Shown: in pieces, positions 1 through 6,924 of the stretch | How positions within the stretch are numbered: position 1 is the stretch's first letter | Layout: each line of letters opens with the position of its first letter | Assembly (NCBI GenBank): GCA_934647235.1 | Contig: CAKUFG010000002.1 | Coordinates: 65,900 to 129,899, forward strand | DNA: 64,000 nt | Source: an uncultured Clostridia bacterium | Lineage (GTDB): Bacteria; Bacillota; Clostridia; Christensenellales; Aristaeellaceae | Direction: 5' to 3' | The notes under the pieces: generated by a model | What the model saw: only the letters and a program-made list of their open reading frames with translations | Told to the model about the DNA's origin: nothing | Database searches by the model: none | Made by a program: the position numbers and the translations under genes

Positions 1-137
1 AGAAAGCCCTTTTTATCCGGGTTGATCAGCACGGCGACCACCAGGTGATCGCACAGCGCGGCGGCGCGGCGGATCAGATCCTCATGCCCGCGCGTGGCCG
101 GGTCAAAGCTGCCCGGAAATATCCACAGTCCCGCCAT
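1..137 (-). CDS. coaD: Pantetheine-phosphate adenylyltransferase, partial (C-terminus beyond left edge)
   Basis: Only the first 45 or so codons are in the window. The product transfers AMP from ATP to 4'-phosphopantetheine in coenzyme A synthesis, in the cytoplasm. The visible N-terminus has the family signature PGSFDPATRGH (the T/HxGH nucleotidyltransferase motif) and the following helix and strand ending in VAVLINPDKKG. The ATG is preceded by GAGGAG at good spacing. It begins inside the 3' end of rsmD, with about 35 bp of overlap, so the two are probably translationally coupled. rsmD next to coaD is a common bacterial arrangement, which supports both calls. Confidence 0.93.
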   Translation of the reverse strand, partial: MAGLWIFPGSFDPATRGHEDLIRRAAALCDHLVVAVLINPDKKGF

Positions 138-690
138 CTTGTTGCTCCTCGTATCGATAGAATGTAATCATGGTATCGCGGTATTTGCGCTGATCGGTCA
201 TACGGTAGCCCGGCCCAGGATTGGGCTGCACAGCGGCGGCATGCTCGATCACCACCAGCGCGCCGGGCTCCAGCACGCCCGCGCTGCGCATCTGCGCGCA
301 GGCCGGGGCGGTATCCAGCCGATAGGGCGGATCCAGAAACACCAGATCGAACCGCGCGCCCTCGCGCTCAAGCAGGGCCAGCGCCTGGCTGTCCATCATG
401 GGCAGCAGCCGCGCGCGATCCTGCAGGCGCAGGGACTCGATATTGGCCCTGATCACCCGCGCCGCCTCGCGGGAGCTGTCGCACAGCACGGCGCTTTGCG
501 CGCCGCGGCTGACAGCCTCCAGCGCCAGCGCGCCGCTGCCCGCGTACAGATCCAGCACCCGCGCGTCCGGGCACCAGGCGGCGATGATATTAAACAGCGA
601 TTCGCGCGTGCGATCCAGCGTGGGGCGCGTATCCGTGCCCTTGGGGGCCAGAATGGTGCGCGAGCGCATTTCACCGGCAATAATACGCAT
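103..690 (-). CDS. rsmD: 16S rRNA (guanine(966)-N(2))-methyltransferase RsmD
   Basis: SAM-dependent methyltransferase that modifies G966 of 16S rRNA during small-subunit assembly. The 195-residue protein has family length. Recognisable motifs are MRIIAGEMRSR at the N-terminus, RPTLDRTRESLFNI near residue 23, the SAM-binding loop DLYAGSGALALEA near residue 47, and the catalytic DPPY near residue 119. It starts 6 bp after the upstream membrane-protein gene and overlaps coaD at its end, so it is the fourth gene of a five-gene minus-strand operon. The last dozen residues are unlike the family core and coincide with the coaD overlap. Confidence 0.95.
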   Translation of the reverse strand: MRIIAGEMRSRTILAPKGTDTRPTLDRTRESLFNIIAAWCPDARVLDLYAGSGALALEAVSRGAQSAVLCDSSREAARVIRANIESLRLQDRARLLPMMDSQALALLEREGARFDLVFLDPPYRLDTAPACAQMRSAGVLEPGALVVIEHAAAVQPNPGPGYRMTDQRKYRDTMITFYRYEEQQDGGTVDISGQL

Positions 691-696
691 GGGCGG

Positions 697-1521
697 TCAG
701 ATCAATTCCTTCTTTTTGTTCTTTTGCTCCATCTGCTTGGCGCGCTGCTCGCGTGCCTTGCGCTCCTTGGCGTTATGCTTGCGCTTGTTCTGGCGGATAT
801 TTCCGTGCACCAGCGCGCGCAGCTGCGGACCGCGCAGATAGCCCAGGCCGTAGCAGGCAGGGGTAAGCAGGCAAAGCAGGGGCGACAGCCGATCCACCAG
901 CAGCAGCGCGTCCGCGTTGCCGCTGCCCGCAATATTGACAAACGGGAACAGAATCAGCCGCACGGCCACGCGCAGGATATCCGCCAGCTGCACGGCGCTG
1001 GTCTGCTGATAATAGGCCAGTGCCGCGCCGATATCGGCATGCTCCTCATATGCGGATACCCAGGAGGGCAGCACGCCCAGGGAGTAGGTTTGCTTCTGCG
1101 CCATAAAGGCGTAAATCAGCGCGATGATAAACACGGGCGCAGCGCCGCACGCGGCGGTCACAAAGCCCTTGAGGGGATGGAAGCACCGGTTCAGTTCGCT
1201 GTCTGGCACGTTTTTGCCCTCGTTTTTGCGGTTCATGGCGATCTCAGCAAAGGCCGTATCGCTTTCGCCCATGCGCGCGCCGTCATTATACATCAGGCCC
1301 ATCACCATCAGCAGAATCACGCCGTTGCATATCACGCGCAGAGCGGTATTATCAAAGGCCAGCGCGCTGCCCACGATGACGTAAAGGACGGTAAAAATCA
1401 GCGTGTAGCCCAGGATGCGCCAGCAGCGCTTGACGGCGGTTTTGCTGAAAGCGCGGCCGCGCAGATAGGGCTTGTATACCGGCTGCGGGCCTTTTTTGTT
1501 GTTCTTGGCGTTACTCTGCAT
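697..1521 (-). CDS. Uncharacterised multi-pass membrane protein
   Basis: About 274 residues; family not recognised. The N-terminal 30 residues are strongly basic. Two hydrophobic helices follow (TLIFTVLYVIVGSALAF and a segment around VILLMVMGLMY), then a third near VTAACGAAPVFIIALIYAF, and further hydrophobic stretches near ILFPFV and LLCLLTPACYGLGYL. The C-terminal tail is extremely rich in Lys, Arg, Glu and Gln and is likely cytoplasmic. I place the start at the ATG encoding MQSNAK, because AGGGG lies upstream of it; a longer start 33 bp upstream has no ribosome-binding site. It overlaps the end of alr by 11 bp, so it belongs to the alr operon. Its role is unknown. Confidence 0.75.
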   Translation of the reverse strand: MQSNAKNNKKGPQPVYKPYLRGRAFSKTAVKRCWRILGYTLIFTVLYVIVGSALAFDNTALRVICNGVILLMVMGLMYNDGARMGESDTAFAEIAMNRKNEGKNVPDSELNRCFHPLKGFVTAACGAAPVFIIALIYAFMAQKQTYSLGVLPSWVSAYEEHADIGAALAYYQQTSAVQLADILRVAVRLILFPFVNIAGSGNADALLLVDRLSPLLCLLTPACYGLGYLRGPQLRALVHGNIRQNKRKHNAKERKAREQRAKQMEQKNKKKELI

Positions 1522-2659
1522 TGGCGTTTTTCCCCTTTGTTTCTTCATCTTCATAAATCACCGGCACGCGCGCGTGCGGCGACAGCATGATCTCATAGCA
1601 TATGGTGCCCGCCCATTCGGCCAGCTGCTGCGGGGTGATGCTCGCCCCCTGCTGACTGCCCATGAGCACGGCGGTATCGCCTGCGGCGGCGGCGGGCACA
1701 TGGCTTACGTCCACCATCATCTGATCCATGCACACGCGGCCCAGCACCGGGCACAGCTGCCCATGCAGCAGCACGCTTGCGCGGCCCGAGCAGGCGCGGG
1801 GATACCCATCGCCATAGCCCACCGGCAGCGTGGCCACGCGCAGCGGACGATCCGCCAGGAACGCGCGCCCATAGCCCACCGTATCGCCGGGGACAACGGC
1901 TTTGACATAGCTGACGCGCGTTTCAAACTGCATGGCCGGGCGCAGATGCAGCCCGTAATCGGCAGCCGGGCAGCCGTAGATGGCGATGCCCTCGCGCACC
2001 ATGCTCAGCCGCGCCCAGGGAAAGCGCAGCGACGCATCGCTGGCCGCAGCGTGCAGGGTAAGCCCCGCAGGCAGCATTTCGGTCAAGCGCATAAAGTGCG
2101 CAAACTGCTCGCGCGAAAAGCTGTCGTCCGGGTTATCCGCATCGGCAAAGTGCGTAAACGCGCCCGTCAGGCGAACCAGCGGCGCATCCGCCAGCGCGGC
2201 CAGCGCGGCGCGTACCTCGTTTTCATCGCGCGCGCCGATGCGCCCCATGCCGGTATCCAGCTTCAGGTGTACCTGAACGGGCTGATTCTGCCGCGCGCAG
2301 GCGTTTTGCAGGCAGCGCACCCCGGCAGGATCGAACACCGTCTGCATCAGGCCCTCGCGCACGGAAATCTCCGCGCCCGCAGCCGTCGCATTGCCCAGCA
2401 CCAGGATGGGGGCCTGCACGCCCGCCTCGCGCAGCCGCCGCCCTTCTTCAGGCATGGCGACCGCCAGGCAGGACGCGCCGTTCTGCAGCGCCGTCTGCGC
2501 CACGGGAATCAGCCCATGGCCATAGGCGTTGGCCTTGACAACGGCCATCAATTGCACATTTTCGCCCAGCTCGCGCCTGATGGCGCGCACGTTGTGGGCA
2601 ATCGCATGCAGATCCACGCGCACGCAGGTGCCGCGGCTATCGGGATAAGCGCTAATCAC
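1511..2659 (-). CDS. alr: Alanine racemase
   Basis: PLP-dependent interconversion of L- and D-alanine, supplying D-Ala for peptidoglycan in the cytoplasm. Length 382 residues, typical of the family. The PLP lysine is in VVKANAYGHG (about K42). The central barrel carries KLDTGMGRIG. The C-terminal domain has VGYGRAF, the segment holding the catalytic tyrosine in the family, followed by PVGYGDGYPR and the CMDQMMVDV motif. The start overlaps the stop of the ACT-domain gene by 4 bp (ATGA), and the 3' end overlaps the next membrane-protein gene. The arrangement indicates one transcript and translational coupling. Confidence 0.96.
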   Translation of the reverse strand: MISAYPDSRGTCVRVDLHAIAHNVRAIRRELGENVQLMAVVKANAYGHGLIPVAQTALQNGASCLAVAMPEEGRRLREAGVQAPILVLGNATAAGAEISVREGLMQTVFDPAGVRCLQNACARQNQPVQVHLKLDTGMGRIGARDENEVRAALAALADAPLVRLTGAFTHFADADNPDDSFSREQFAHFMRLTEMLPAGLTLHAAASDASLRFPWARLSMVREGIAIYGCPAADYGLHLRPAMQFETRVSYVKAVVPGDTVGYGRAFLADRPLRVATLPVGYGDGYPRACSGRASVLLHGQLCPVLGRVCMDQMMVDVSHVPAAAAGDTAVLMGSQQGASITPQQLAEWAGTICYEIMLSPHARVPVIYEDEETKGKNANAE

Positions 2660-3084
2660 AGGCTTTCTACCTCTTCCTGCGTCAGCATCCGCACGCCGCA
2701 GGCGGACAACGTCTGCCGGGCGCGCTCCTCATCATCCGGACGCAGGATAATCAGCGCCTGGCGGCCGGCCGCGCGCATAAAGCTGTACAGGTATTCGATG
2801 CCCACGCCGTTTTCAGAGAGCTTCTGCAGCACCTCGCTCAGCCCGCCGGGACGATCAGGCACCTCCACAGCCAGCACATCGCTGACGCAGGCGGTGTAGC
2901 CCGCGGCGCTGATCTGCATGGCCGCCTGCTCGGGATTGCGCACAAGGCCGCGCAGGATGCCGAAATTGGCCGTATCGGCGATGGACAGCGAAATCATATC
3001 GATCTGCTTTTCCCCCAGCATGCGCGTAAACTGCGCCAGGCTGCCCGGCGTGTTATCCACAAAAACGGAAATCTGCTTAATCAA
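2656..3084 (-). CDS. Tandem ACT-domain protein
   Basis: About 142 residues with two ACT domains: the first begins IKQISVFVDNTPGSLAQ, the second begins around VLAVEVPDRPGGLSEVLQ near residue 70. Proteins of this size with two ACT domains and no catalytic domain are presumed amino-acid-binding regulatory proteins; the ligand is unknown. The start is a TTG codon: GGGAGGC lies at the right distance upstream, and a first domain beginning right after it fits the fold. An upstream ATG 51 bp earlier would add 17 unrelated residues and has no ribosome-binding site. It is the first gene of the minus-strand operon leading to alr, rsmD and coaD. Confidence 0.85.
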   Translation of the reverse strand: MIKQISVFVDNTPGSLAQFTRMLGEKQIDMISLSIADTANFGILRGLVRNPEQAAMQISAAGYTACVSDVLAVEVPDRPGGLSEVLQKLSENGVGIEYLYSFMRAAGRQALIILRPDDEERARQTLSACGVRMLTQEEVESL

Positions 3085-3123
3085 GGGCGCGTCGCCTCCC
3101 TTTGCGTAATCCTTTACAGATAC

Positions 3124-3129
3124 ATTATA
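3124..3129 (-). promoter_or_regulatory. Possible -10 element of the ACT-alr-rsmD-coaD operon
   Basis: TATAAT reading leftward, about 40 bp upstream of the TTG start of the ACT-domain gene. No good -35 is present at 16-18 bp, so this is only a tentative promoter. Confidence 0.4.
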
Positions 3130-3169
3130 ACACATCCGTCCGGCAATTACTACCCGTCAAAGAATCAGT

Positions 3170-3205
3170 TAAACAAAAATCCGGGCGGCTCCTAGCCGTC
3201 CGGAT
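3170..3205 (-). terminator. Rho-independent terminator of hsp20
   Basis: A 12-bp stem with one G-U pair and a 3-nt loop (arms 3179-3190 and 3194-3205), followed on the minus strand by TTTTTGTTT. It lies about 50 bp after the hsp20 stop and separates it from the ACT-alr operon. Confidence 0.85.
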
Positions 3206-3256
3206 GAGGTGATTGCTGTTTCTTTTTGTTTGAGCTTTGTTTGAGGCGCTTCGCCT

Positions 3257-3700
3257 TTACTCGATGGCGATGGTATGGGGGCCTTCGATCTTCTTCACAT
3301 CCTTCTTGGGCACCTCGATCATCAGCACGCCGGCTTCGTACTTGCACTTGACGTCCTCAGCCTTCACATCGCCCACGTAGAAGGTGCGCTGGCTGGTGCC
3401 CACATAGCGCTCCTGACGGATGACGCGGCGCTGCTTCTTATCTTCCTCGTCCTTATCCAGGGACTTGGTGGCGCTGATGGTCAGATAGCCGTCCTTCAGG
3501 TCCACATTGATTTCTTCCTTCTTGAAGCCGGGCAGATCGATGGCCAGCTCGTAGCTGTCCTCAGTCTCATGCACATCGGTCTTCATCAGACGGGAAGCGT
3601 TCTTGCCGTAGAGCTCCTTGTTGGTGTTCCACATGCCGCGGGCAAAGGTATCGTTAAACAGATCGTCAAACAGATTCTCACTGAAAACCATAGGCAACAT
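3257..3700 (-). CDS. Small heat-shock protein, Hsp20/alpha-crystallin family
   Basis: ATP-independent holdase chaperone, cytoplasmic and oligomeric. Length 147 residues. The alpha-crystallin domain spans roughly residues 38-140. It starts at MKTDVHETEDSYELAIDLPGF, contains the conserved FKKEEINVDLKDGYLTI strand pair, and ends with YEAGVLMIEVPKK, the family's GVL motif; a C-terminal IAIE (I-x-I) motif for oligomerisation is present. It is monocistronic, between its own terminator and a sigma-A promoter that overlaps a CIRCE element, which points to HrcA repression and heat induction together with groESL. Confidence 0.95.
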   Translation of the reverse strand: MLPMVFSENLFDDLFNDTFARGMWNTNKELYGKNASRLMKTDVHETEDSYELAIDLPGFKKEEINVDLKDGYLTISATKSLDKDEEDKKQRRVIRQERYVGTSQRTFYVGDVKAEDVKCKYEAGVLMIEVPKKDVKKIEGPHTIAIE

Positions 3701-3834
3701 AAAACATACTTCCTTTCAGTATCCTTGCGGATCCCCGGCGGGCCTTTGCGCCTGACACTCGTCCTGCGCCGCTTACCGGGCATGCTCAGGCTTTTCTTTG
3801 GCCCCTTCGGGCCTCTTTCCTAAGCACAGGCCCT

Positions 3835-3862
3835 ATTATACTCGCGTTATCAGCACTGTCAA
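3835..3862 (-). promoter_or_regulatory. Sigma-A promoter of hsp20
   Basis: On the minus strand TTGACA (3857-3862), a 16-bp spacer, then TATAAT (3835-3840). Both hexamers match consensus. The -35 lies inside the CIRCE element. Confidence 0.88.
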
Positions 3863-3876
3863 TAGGTGAGTGCTAA
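3850..3876. promoter_or_regulatory. CIRCE operator (HrcA site) at hsp20
   Basis: TCAGCACTG, 9 nt, GAGTGCTAA. The right arm matches the CIRCE consensus exactly; the left arm differs at two positions. The 9-nt spacing is the canonical one. The site covers the -35 and part of the spacer of the hsp20 promoter, so bound HrcA would exclude RNA polymerase. HrcA itself is not encoded in this window. Confidence 0.82.
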
Positions 3877-3965
3877 TGTTCATAAATTGTTCACATTTTC
3901 AGTCTTCAGCACAGGATCCGGCCGCTGCCGCTCTCTTTTTCTATCGTATTTTCTTTGTTCCCAGG

Positions 3966-3994
3966 TTGATTTTTGCGGGAAAGTATGGTATCCT
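3966..3994 (+). promoter_or_regulatory. Probable promoter of the merR-ABC importer operon
   Basis: TTGATT (3966-3971), 17 bp, TATCCT (3989-3994). The spacer is normal rather than the 19-20 bp of classic MerR-activated promoters. The transcribed leader contains an imperfect inverted repeat (GCTCGCTTCG at 4001 with CGAAGTTCGAGC) that could be an operator or hairpin. Between 3877 and 3965 nothing else is recognisable. Confidence 0.5.
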
Positions 3995-4073
3995 GTCCAG
4001 GCTCGCTTCGAGTAACGCGAAGTTCGAGCTGCACGAAGCAAACTTCCATTGAAAAACGCAAATCGGAGGGCTT

Positions 4074-4523
4074 ATGGGCTATACAATCAGCCAAATGGCT
4101 GAAATGTTTGAGGTGACGGAGCACACGCTGCGATACTATACCGACTTGGGCCTGCTGCCCTGCGAGCGCGATTGCTGCAATCACCGGGTGTTCACGGAGG
4201 AGTCCGTCAACTGGCTGCGCGCCATCAAATGCCTGCGGGTATGCGGGTTCTCGATGGAGCAGATACTGCAGTATTGCCAGCTGTGCCGCCAGGAGGAAAA
4301 CGGCGATAACCTGCGCGCACGCTATCAGATTGTGCTGGAAGCGCGGGAGGACGCCTACAAGCGATTGGAGGAGGCCAAAACCACGGTATCCTATATGGAG
4401 CATAAGGTGCGGCACTACGAGGATATTCTGGCCGGGCGCGTGGCGGACGACAGCAACCCTGCCCGCTGGACGGCAGGCGCCGCGCCCTGCTGCCATACGT
4501 CCAAGGAGGAGCCGGATGAATAA
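4074..4523 (+). CDS. MerR-family transcriptional regulator, cysteine-rich
   Basis: 149 residues. An N-terminal winged HTH of the MerR type (YTISQMAEMFEVTEHTLRYYTDLGLLP) is followed by a coiled-coil dimerisation helix at about residues 75-118 and a short tail. Nine cysteines are present (30, 34, 35, 53, 57, 68, 71, 139, 140), several inside the DNA-binding domain and two adjacent at the C-terminus; this is unusual for the family. The start has GGAGGG 5 nt upstream. The last codons overlap the start of the permease gene by 8 bp, so the regulator is the first gene of the importer operon and probably controls it. A thiol, metal or cystine signal is my inference. Confidence 0.88.
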   Translation: MGYTISQMAEMFEVTEHTLRYYTDLGLLPCERDCCNHRVFTEESVNWLRAIKCLRVCGFSMEQILQYCQLCRQEENGDNLRARYQIVLEAREDAYKRLEEAKTTVSYMEHKVRHYEDILAGRVADDSNPARWTAGAAPCCHTSKEEPDE

Positions 4524-5190
4524 CCGCGTGATTCAATTGCTGATCGATTCCTTCGGCAAAATCCTGCTGCCGGGCCTGACGATGACCATCCCGCTGACGG
4601 TGATTTCCTTCACGCTGGGCATGATCATTGCCATCATTACGGCGCTGGTGCAGTTTGCCAACATCAAGGTGCTGCGGCAGATCGCACGGTTTTACATCTG
4701 GGTAATCCGCGGCACGCCGCTGCTGGTGCAGCTGTTTGTGGTGTTTTACGGATTGCCGGATGTGGGGATCATCCTGGATCCCTTCCCGGCGGCGGTGATC
4801 GTGTTTGCCATCAACGAGGGCGCATACTGTGCCGAGACCATGCGCGCCGCGCTGGAAGCCGTACCCGTGGGCCAGATGGAGGCCGGCTGCTGCGTGGGCA
4901 TGAGCTATCTGCAGATCATCCGGCGCATTGTGCTGCCGCAGGCGCTGCGGACGGCCTTTCCCCCGCTGTCCAACTCGCTGATCTCGCTGGTAAAGGACAC
5001 GTCGCTGGCGGCCAACATCACGGTGATGGAGATGTTTATGGCCACGCAGCGCATCGCCGCGCGCACATACGAAATGCTGCCGCTGTACTGCGAGGTGGCG
5101 GTGATCTACCTGATTTTCTCCACCGTGCTCACCTTTGTGCAGCGCGCGGGCGAAAGGAGGCTCTCCTCTTATGGAAAACGCAAGGCGTGA
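4516..5190 (+). CDS. Polar amino-acid ABC transporter, permease
   Basis: 224-residue inner-membrane permease of the HisM/GlnP class, forming the channel of an amino-acid importer. Hydrophobic helices occur near TIPLTVISFTLGMIIAIITAL, WVIRGTPLLVQLFVVFYGL and VIVFAINEGAYCAETMRAAL. The EAA loop that docks to the ATPase is QMEAGCCVGMSYLQIIRRIVLPQALR. The ATG directly follows an AAGGAGGAG site inside the 3' end of the merR gene, so the start is well supported. The 3' end overlaps the ATPase gene by 20 bp. Cystine, glutamine or another polar amino acid are all possible substrates. Confidence 0.93.
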   Translation: MNNRVIQLLIDSFGKILLPGLTMTIPLTVISFTLGMIIAIITALVQFANIKVLRQIARFYIWVIRGTPLLVQLFVVFYGLPDVGIILDPFPAAVIVFAINEGAYCAETMRAALEAVPVGQMEAGCCVGMSYLQIIRRIVLPQALRTAFPPLSNSLISLVKDTSLAANITVMEMFMATQRIAARTYEMLPLYCEVAVIYLIFSTVLTFVQRAGERRLSSYGKRKA

Positions 5191-5971
5191 CCCGCTGCTG
5201 TGCGTGCGCGGTGTGCGCAAGTCCTTCGGCGAGCAGCAGGTGCTGCGTGATGTAAGCCTGGAGGTGCGCACCGGCGACGTGGTGGCCATCCTGGGGCCGA
5301 GCGGCTCGGGCAAGACGACGCTGCTGCGCTGCCTGAATTTTCTGGAATCGGCCGACGGGGGCGAGATGACCTTCGACGGCGAGCGCTTTGACCTGAGCCG
5401 CATGAACCGGCGCGATATCGCCCGGCTGCGGCGCAAAACAGCCTTTGTTTTTCAGAGCTACAACCTGTTCCTGAACAAGACGGCGCTGGAAAACATCATG
5501 GAAGGGCTGGTAATCGCCCGGAAAATGCCCAAGACGCAGGCGCGGGATATCGCGCTGAAAATGCTGGGCAAGGTGGGCCTGGCCGACCGCGCGGACGCCT
5601 ACCCCTCCGAGCTGTCGGGCGGCCAGCAGCAGCGCGTAGCCATCGCCCGCGCGCTGGCGTCCGACCCTGAGATTATCTATTTTGACGAGCCAACCTCCGC
5701 GCTGGATCCCGAGCTGACCGGCGAGGTGCTTTCCGTGATGCGCGATCTGGCGCGGGAGGGCATGACGATGCTGGTGGTCACACACGAAATGGGCTTCGCC
5801 CGCAACGTGTCCAGCAAGGTGATCTTTATGGAAAACGGCGTAGTGGTTGAGGAAGGCCCCTCCCATGCGTTCTTCGGGCATCCGCAGCAGGCCCGCACGC
5901 GCGCGTTCCTGCGCATGCTCGACGGCGATACACTCAATTGTCAAGAAAGTGAGGAAAACCAACATGCGTAA
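5171..5971 (+). CDS. Polar amino-acid ABC transporter, ATP-binding protein
   Basis: 266 residues, GlnQ/HisP type. Walker A is GPSGSGKT (about residue 41), the Q-loop is FVFQSYNLF, the signature is LSGGQQQRVAIARAL, Walker B is IIYFDEPTSALDPEL, and the switch histidine is in VVTHEMGFAR. The start chosen is the ATG for MENARRD, with AAGGAGG about 12 nt upstream. It couples to the permease by overlap and its stop overlaps the binding-protein start by 8 bp, giving a tight merR-permease-ATPase-binding protein operon. Confidence 0.95.
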   Translation: MENARRDPLLCVRGVRKSFGEQQVLRDVSLEVRTGDVVAILGPSGSGKTTLLRCLNFLESADGGEMTFDGERFDLSRMNRRDIARLRRKTAFVFQSYNLFLNKTALENIMEGLVIARKMPKTQARDIALKMLGKVGLADRADAYPSELSGGQQQRVAIARALASDPEIIYFDEPTSALDPELTGEVLSVMRDLAREGMTMLVVTHEMGFARNVSSKVIFMENGVVVEEGPSHAFFGHPQQARTRAFLRMLDGDTLNCQESEENQHA

Positions 5972-6743
5972 ACTGCTTGCACTGCTCCTGGCCCTGTCGC
6001 TTTTTGCCTGCCCCGCGCTGGCCGATCAGCTCTCCGATATCCAGTCCAAGGGCGAAATCGTAGTGGCCACCGAGGGCGCGTGGGCGCCCTGGACCTATCA
6101 TGACGAAACCGGCGCGCTGATGGGCTTTGACGTAGAGGTGGCGCAGGCCATCGCCGCCAAGCTGGGCGTGACCGCCAGATTTGCCGAGACCGAATGGGAC
6201 GGCATCTTCGCCGGTCTGGACTCCAAGCGCTATGATATCGCTGCAAACGGCGTTGAAGTAACCGACGAGCGCTCCCAGAAGTACGATTTTACCACGCCCT
6301 ACGGCTATATCCGCACCGCGCTGATCGTGCGCGGCGACAACGAGAGCATCCACAGCTTTGAGGATCTCAAGGGCAAACGCACAGCCAACTCCATTGCCAG
6401 CACCTACATGACCCTGGCCGAAAGCTACGGTGCGACGGCCGTAGGCGTGGACACGCTGGATCAGACCATCCAGATGGTGCTCTCCGGCCGCTCGGACGCG
6501 ACGCTCAACGCCGAGGTTTCCTATTATGATTATCTGACCGCTCATCCCGATGCAAACCTCAAGGTGGTCGCCCTGACCGAGGAAGCCTCCCGCGTATCCA
6601 TCCCCGTGCGCAAGGGCGAGGACAGCGCCGCCCTGCTGGCCGCGATCAACCAGGCCATCGCCGAGCTGGACGCGGAGGGCGAGCTGAGCCGCATCTCCAT
6701 CAAATACTTCGGCAAGGACATCACCCGCCCCACCGCCGAATAA
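5964..6743 (+). CDS. Polar amino-acid ABC transporter, substrate-binding protein
   Basis: 259 residues with a cleavable signal peptide (MRKLLALLLALSLFACPALA). A near-lipobox LFAC occurs, with an atypical Phe at -2, so lipidation is uncertain. The mature part is a type 2 periplasmic-binding fold of family 3: GEIVVATEGAWAPWTYHDETG, MGFDVEVAQAIA, then the arginine-bearing second domain. It captures the amino acid outside the membrane and delivers it to the permease encoded just upstream. A terminator follows 17 bp after the stop, closing the operon. Confidence 0.93.
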   Translation: MRKLLALLLALSLFACPALADQLSDIQSKGEIVVATEGAWAPWTYHDETGALMGFDVEVAQAIAAKLGVTARFAETEWDGIFAGLDSKRYDIAANGVEVTDERSQKYDFTTPYGYIRTALIVRGDNESIHSFEDLKGKRTANSIASTYMTLAESYGATAVGVDTLDQTIQMVLSGRSDATLNAEVSYYDYLTAHPDANLKVVALTEEASRVSIPVRKGEDSAALLAAINQAIAELDAEGELSRISIKYFGKDITRPTAE

Positions 6744-6759
6744 TCCACGGTCAAACCGT

Positions 6760-6795
6760 CCCCGCCGGGTCAAAACGCCCAGCGGGGGTTTTTTA
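6760..6795 (+). terminator. Terminator of the amino-acid importer operon
   Basis: Stem arms 6760-6769 and 6778-6787 (10 bp with one mismatch) with an 8-nt loop and a following T6 run. Confidence 0.88.
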
Positions 6796-6844
6796 TTGTT
6801 TGGAGCACTGGAATTGCCTTTGCATAAAAACGTCTCGTTTTTGC

Positions 6845-6874
6845 TGGACAGCTCCGTTTCTTTTCGGCTATAAT
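6845..6874 (+). promoter_or_regulatory. Promoter of the first sulfatase gene
   Basis: TGGACA (6845-6850), 18 bp, TATAAT (6869-6874), about 50 bp before the start codon. Confidence 0.65.
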
Positions 6875-6924
6875 GGAAAATGCTTTTTGTTTTCATTCCC
6901 AGCCTGCAGAAATGGAGAATACCG

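Noticed and set aside
5964..6020. Lipoprotein signal in the amino-acid-binding protein (LFAC)
   Set aside because: Phe at position -2 is atypical for a lipobox and a normal signal-peptidase I site (ALA before D) follows, so lipidation was not called.
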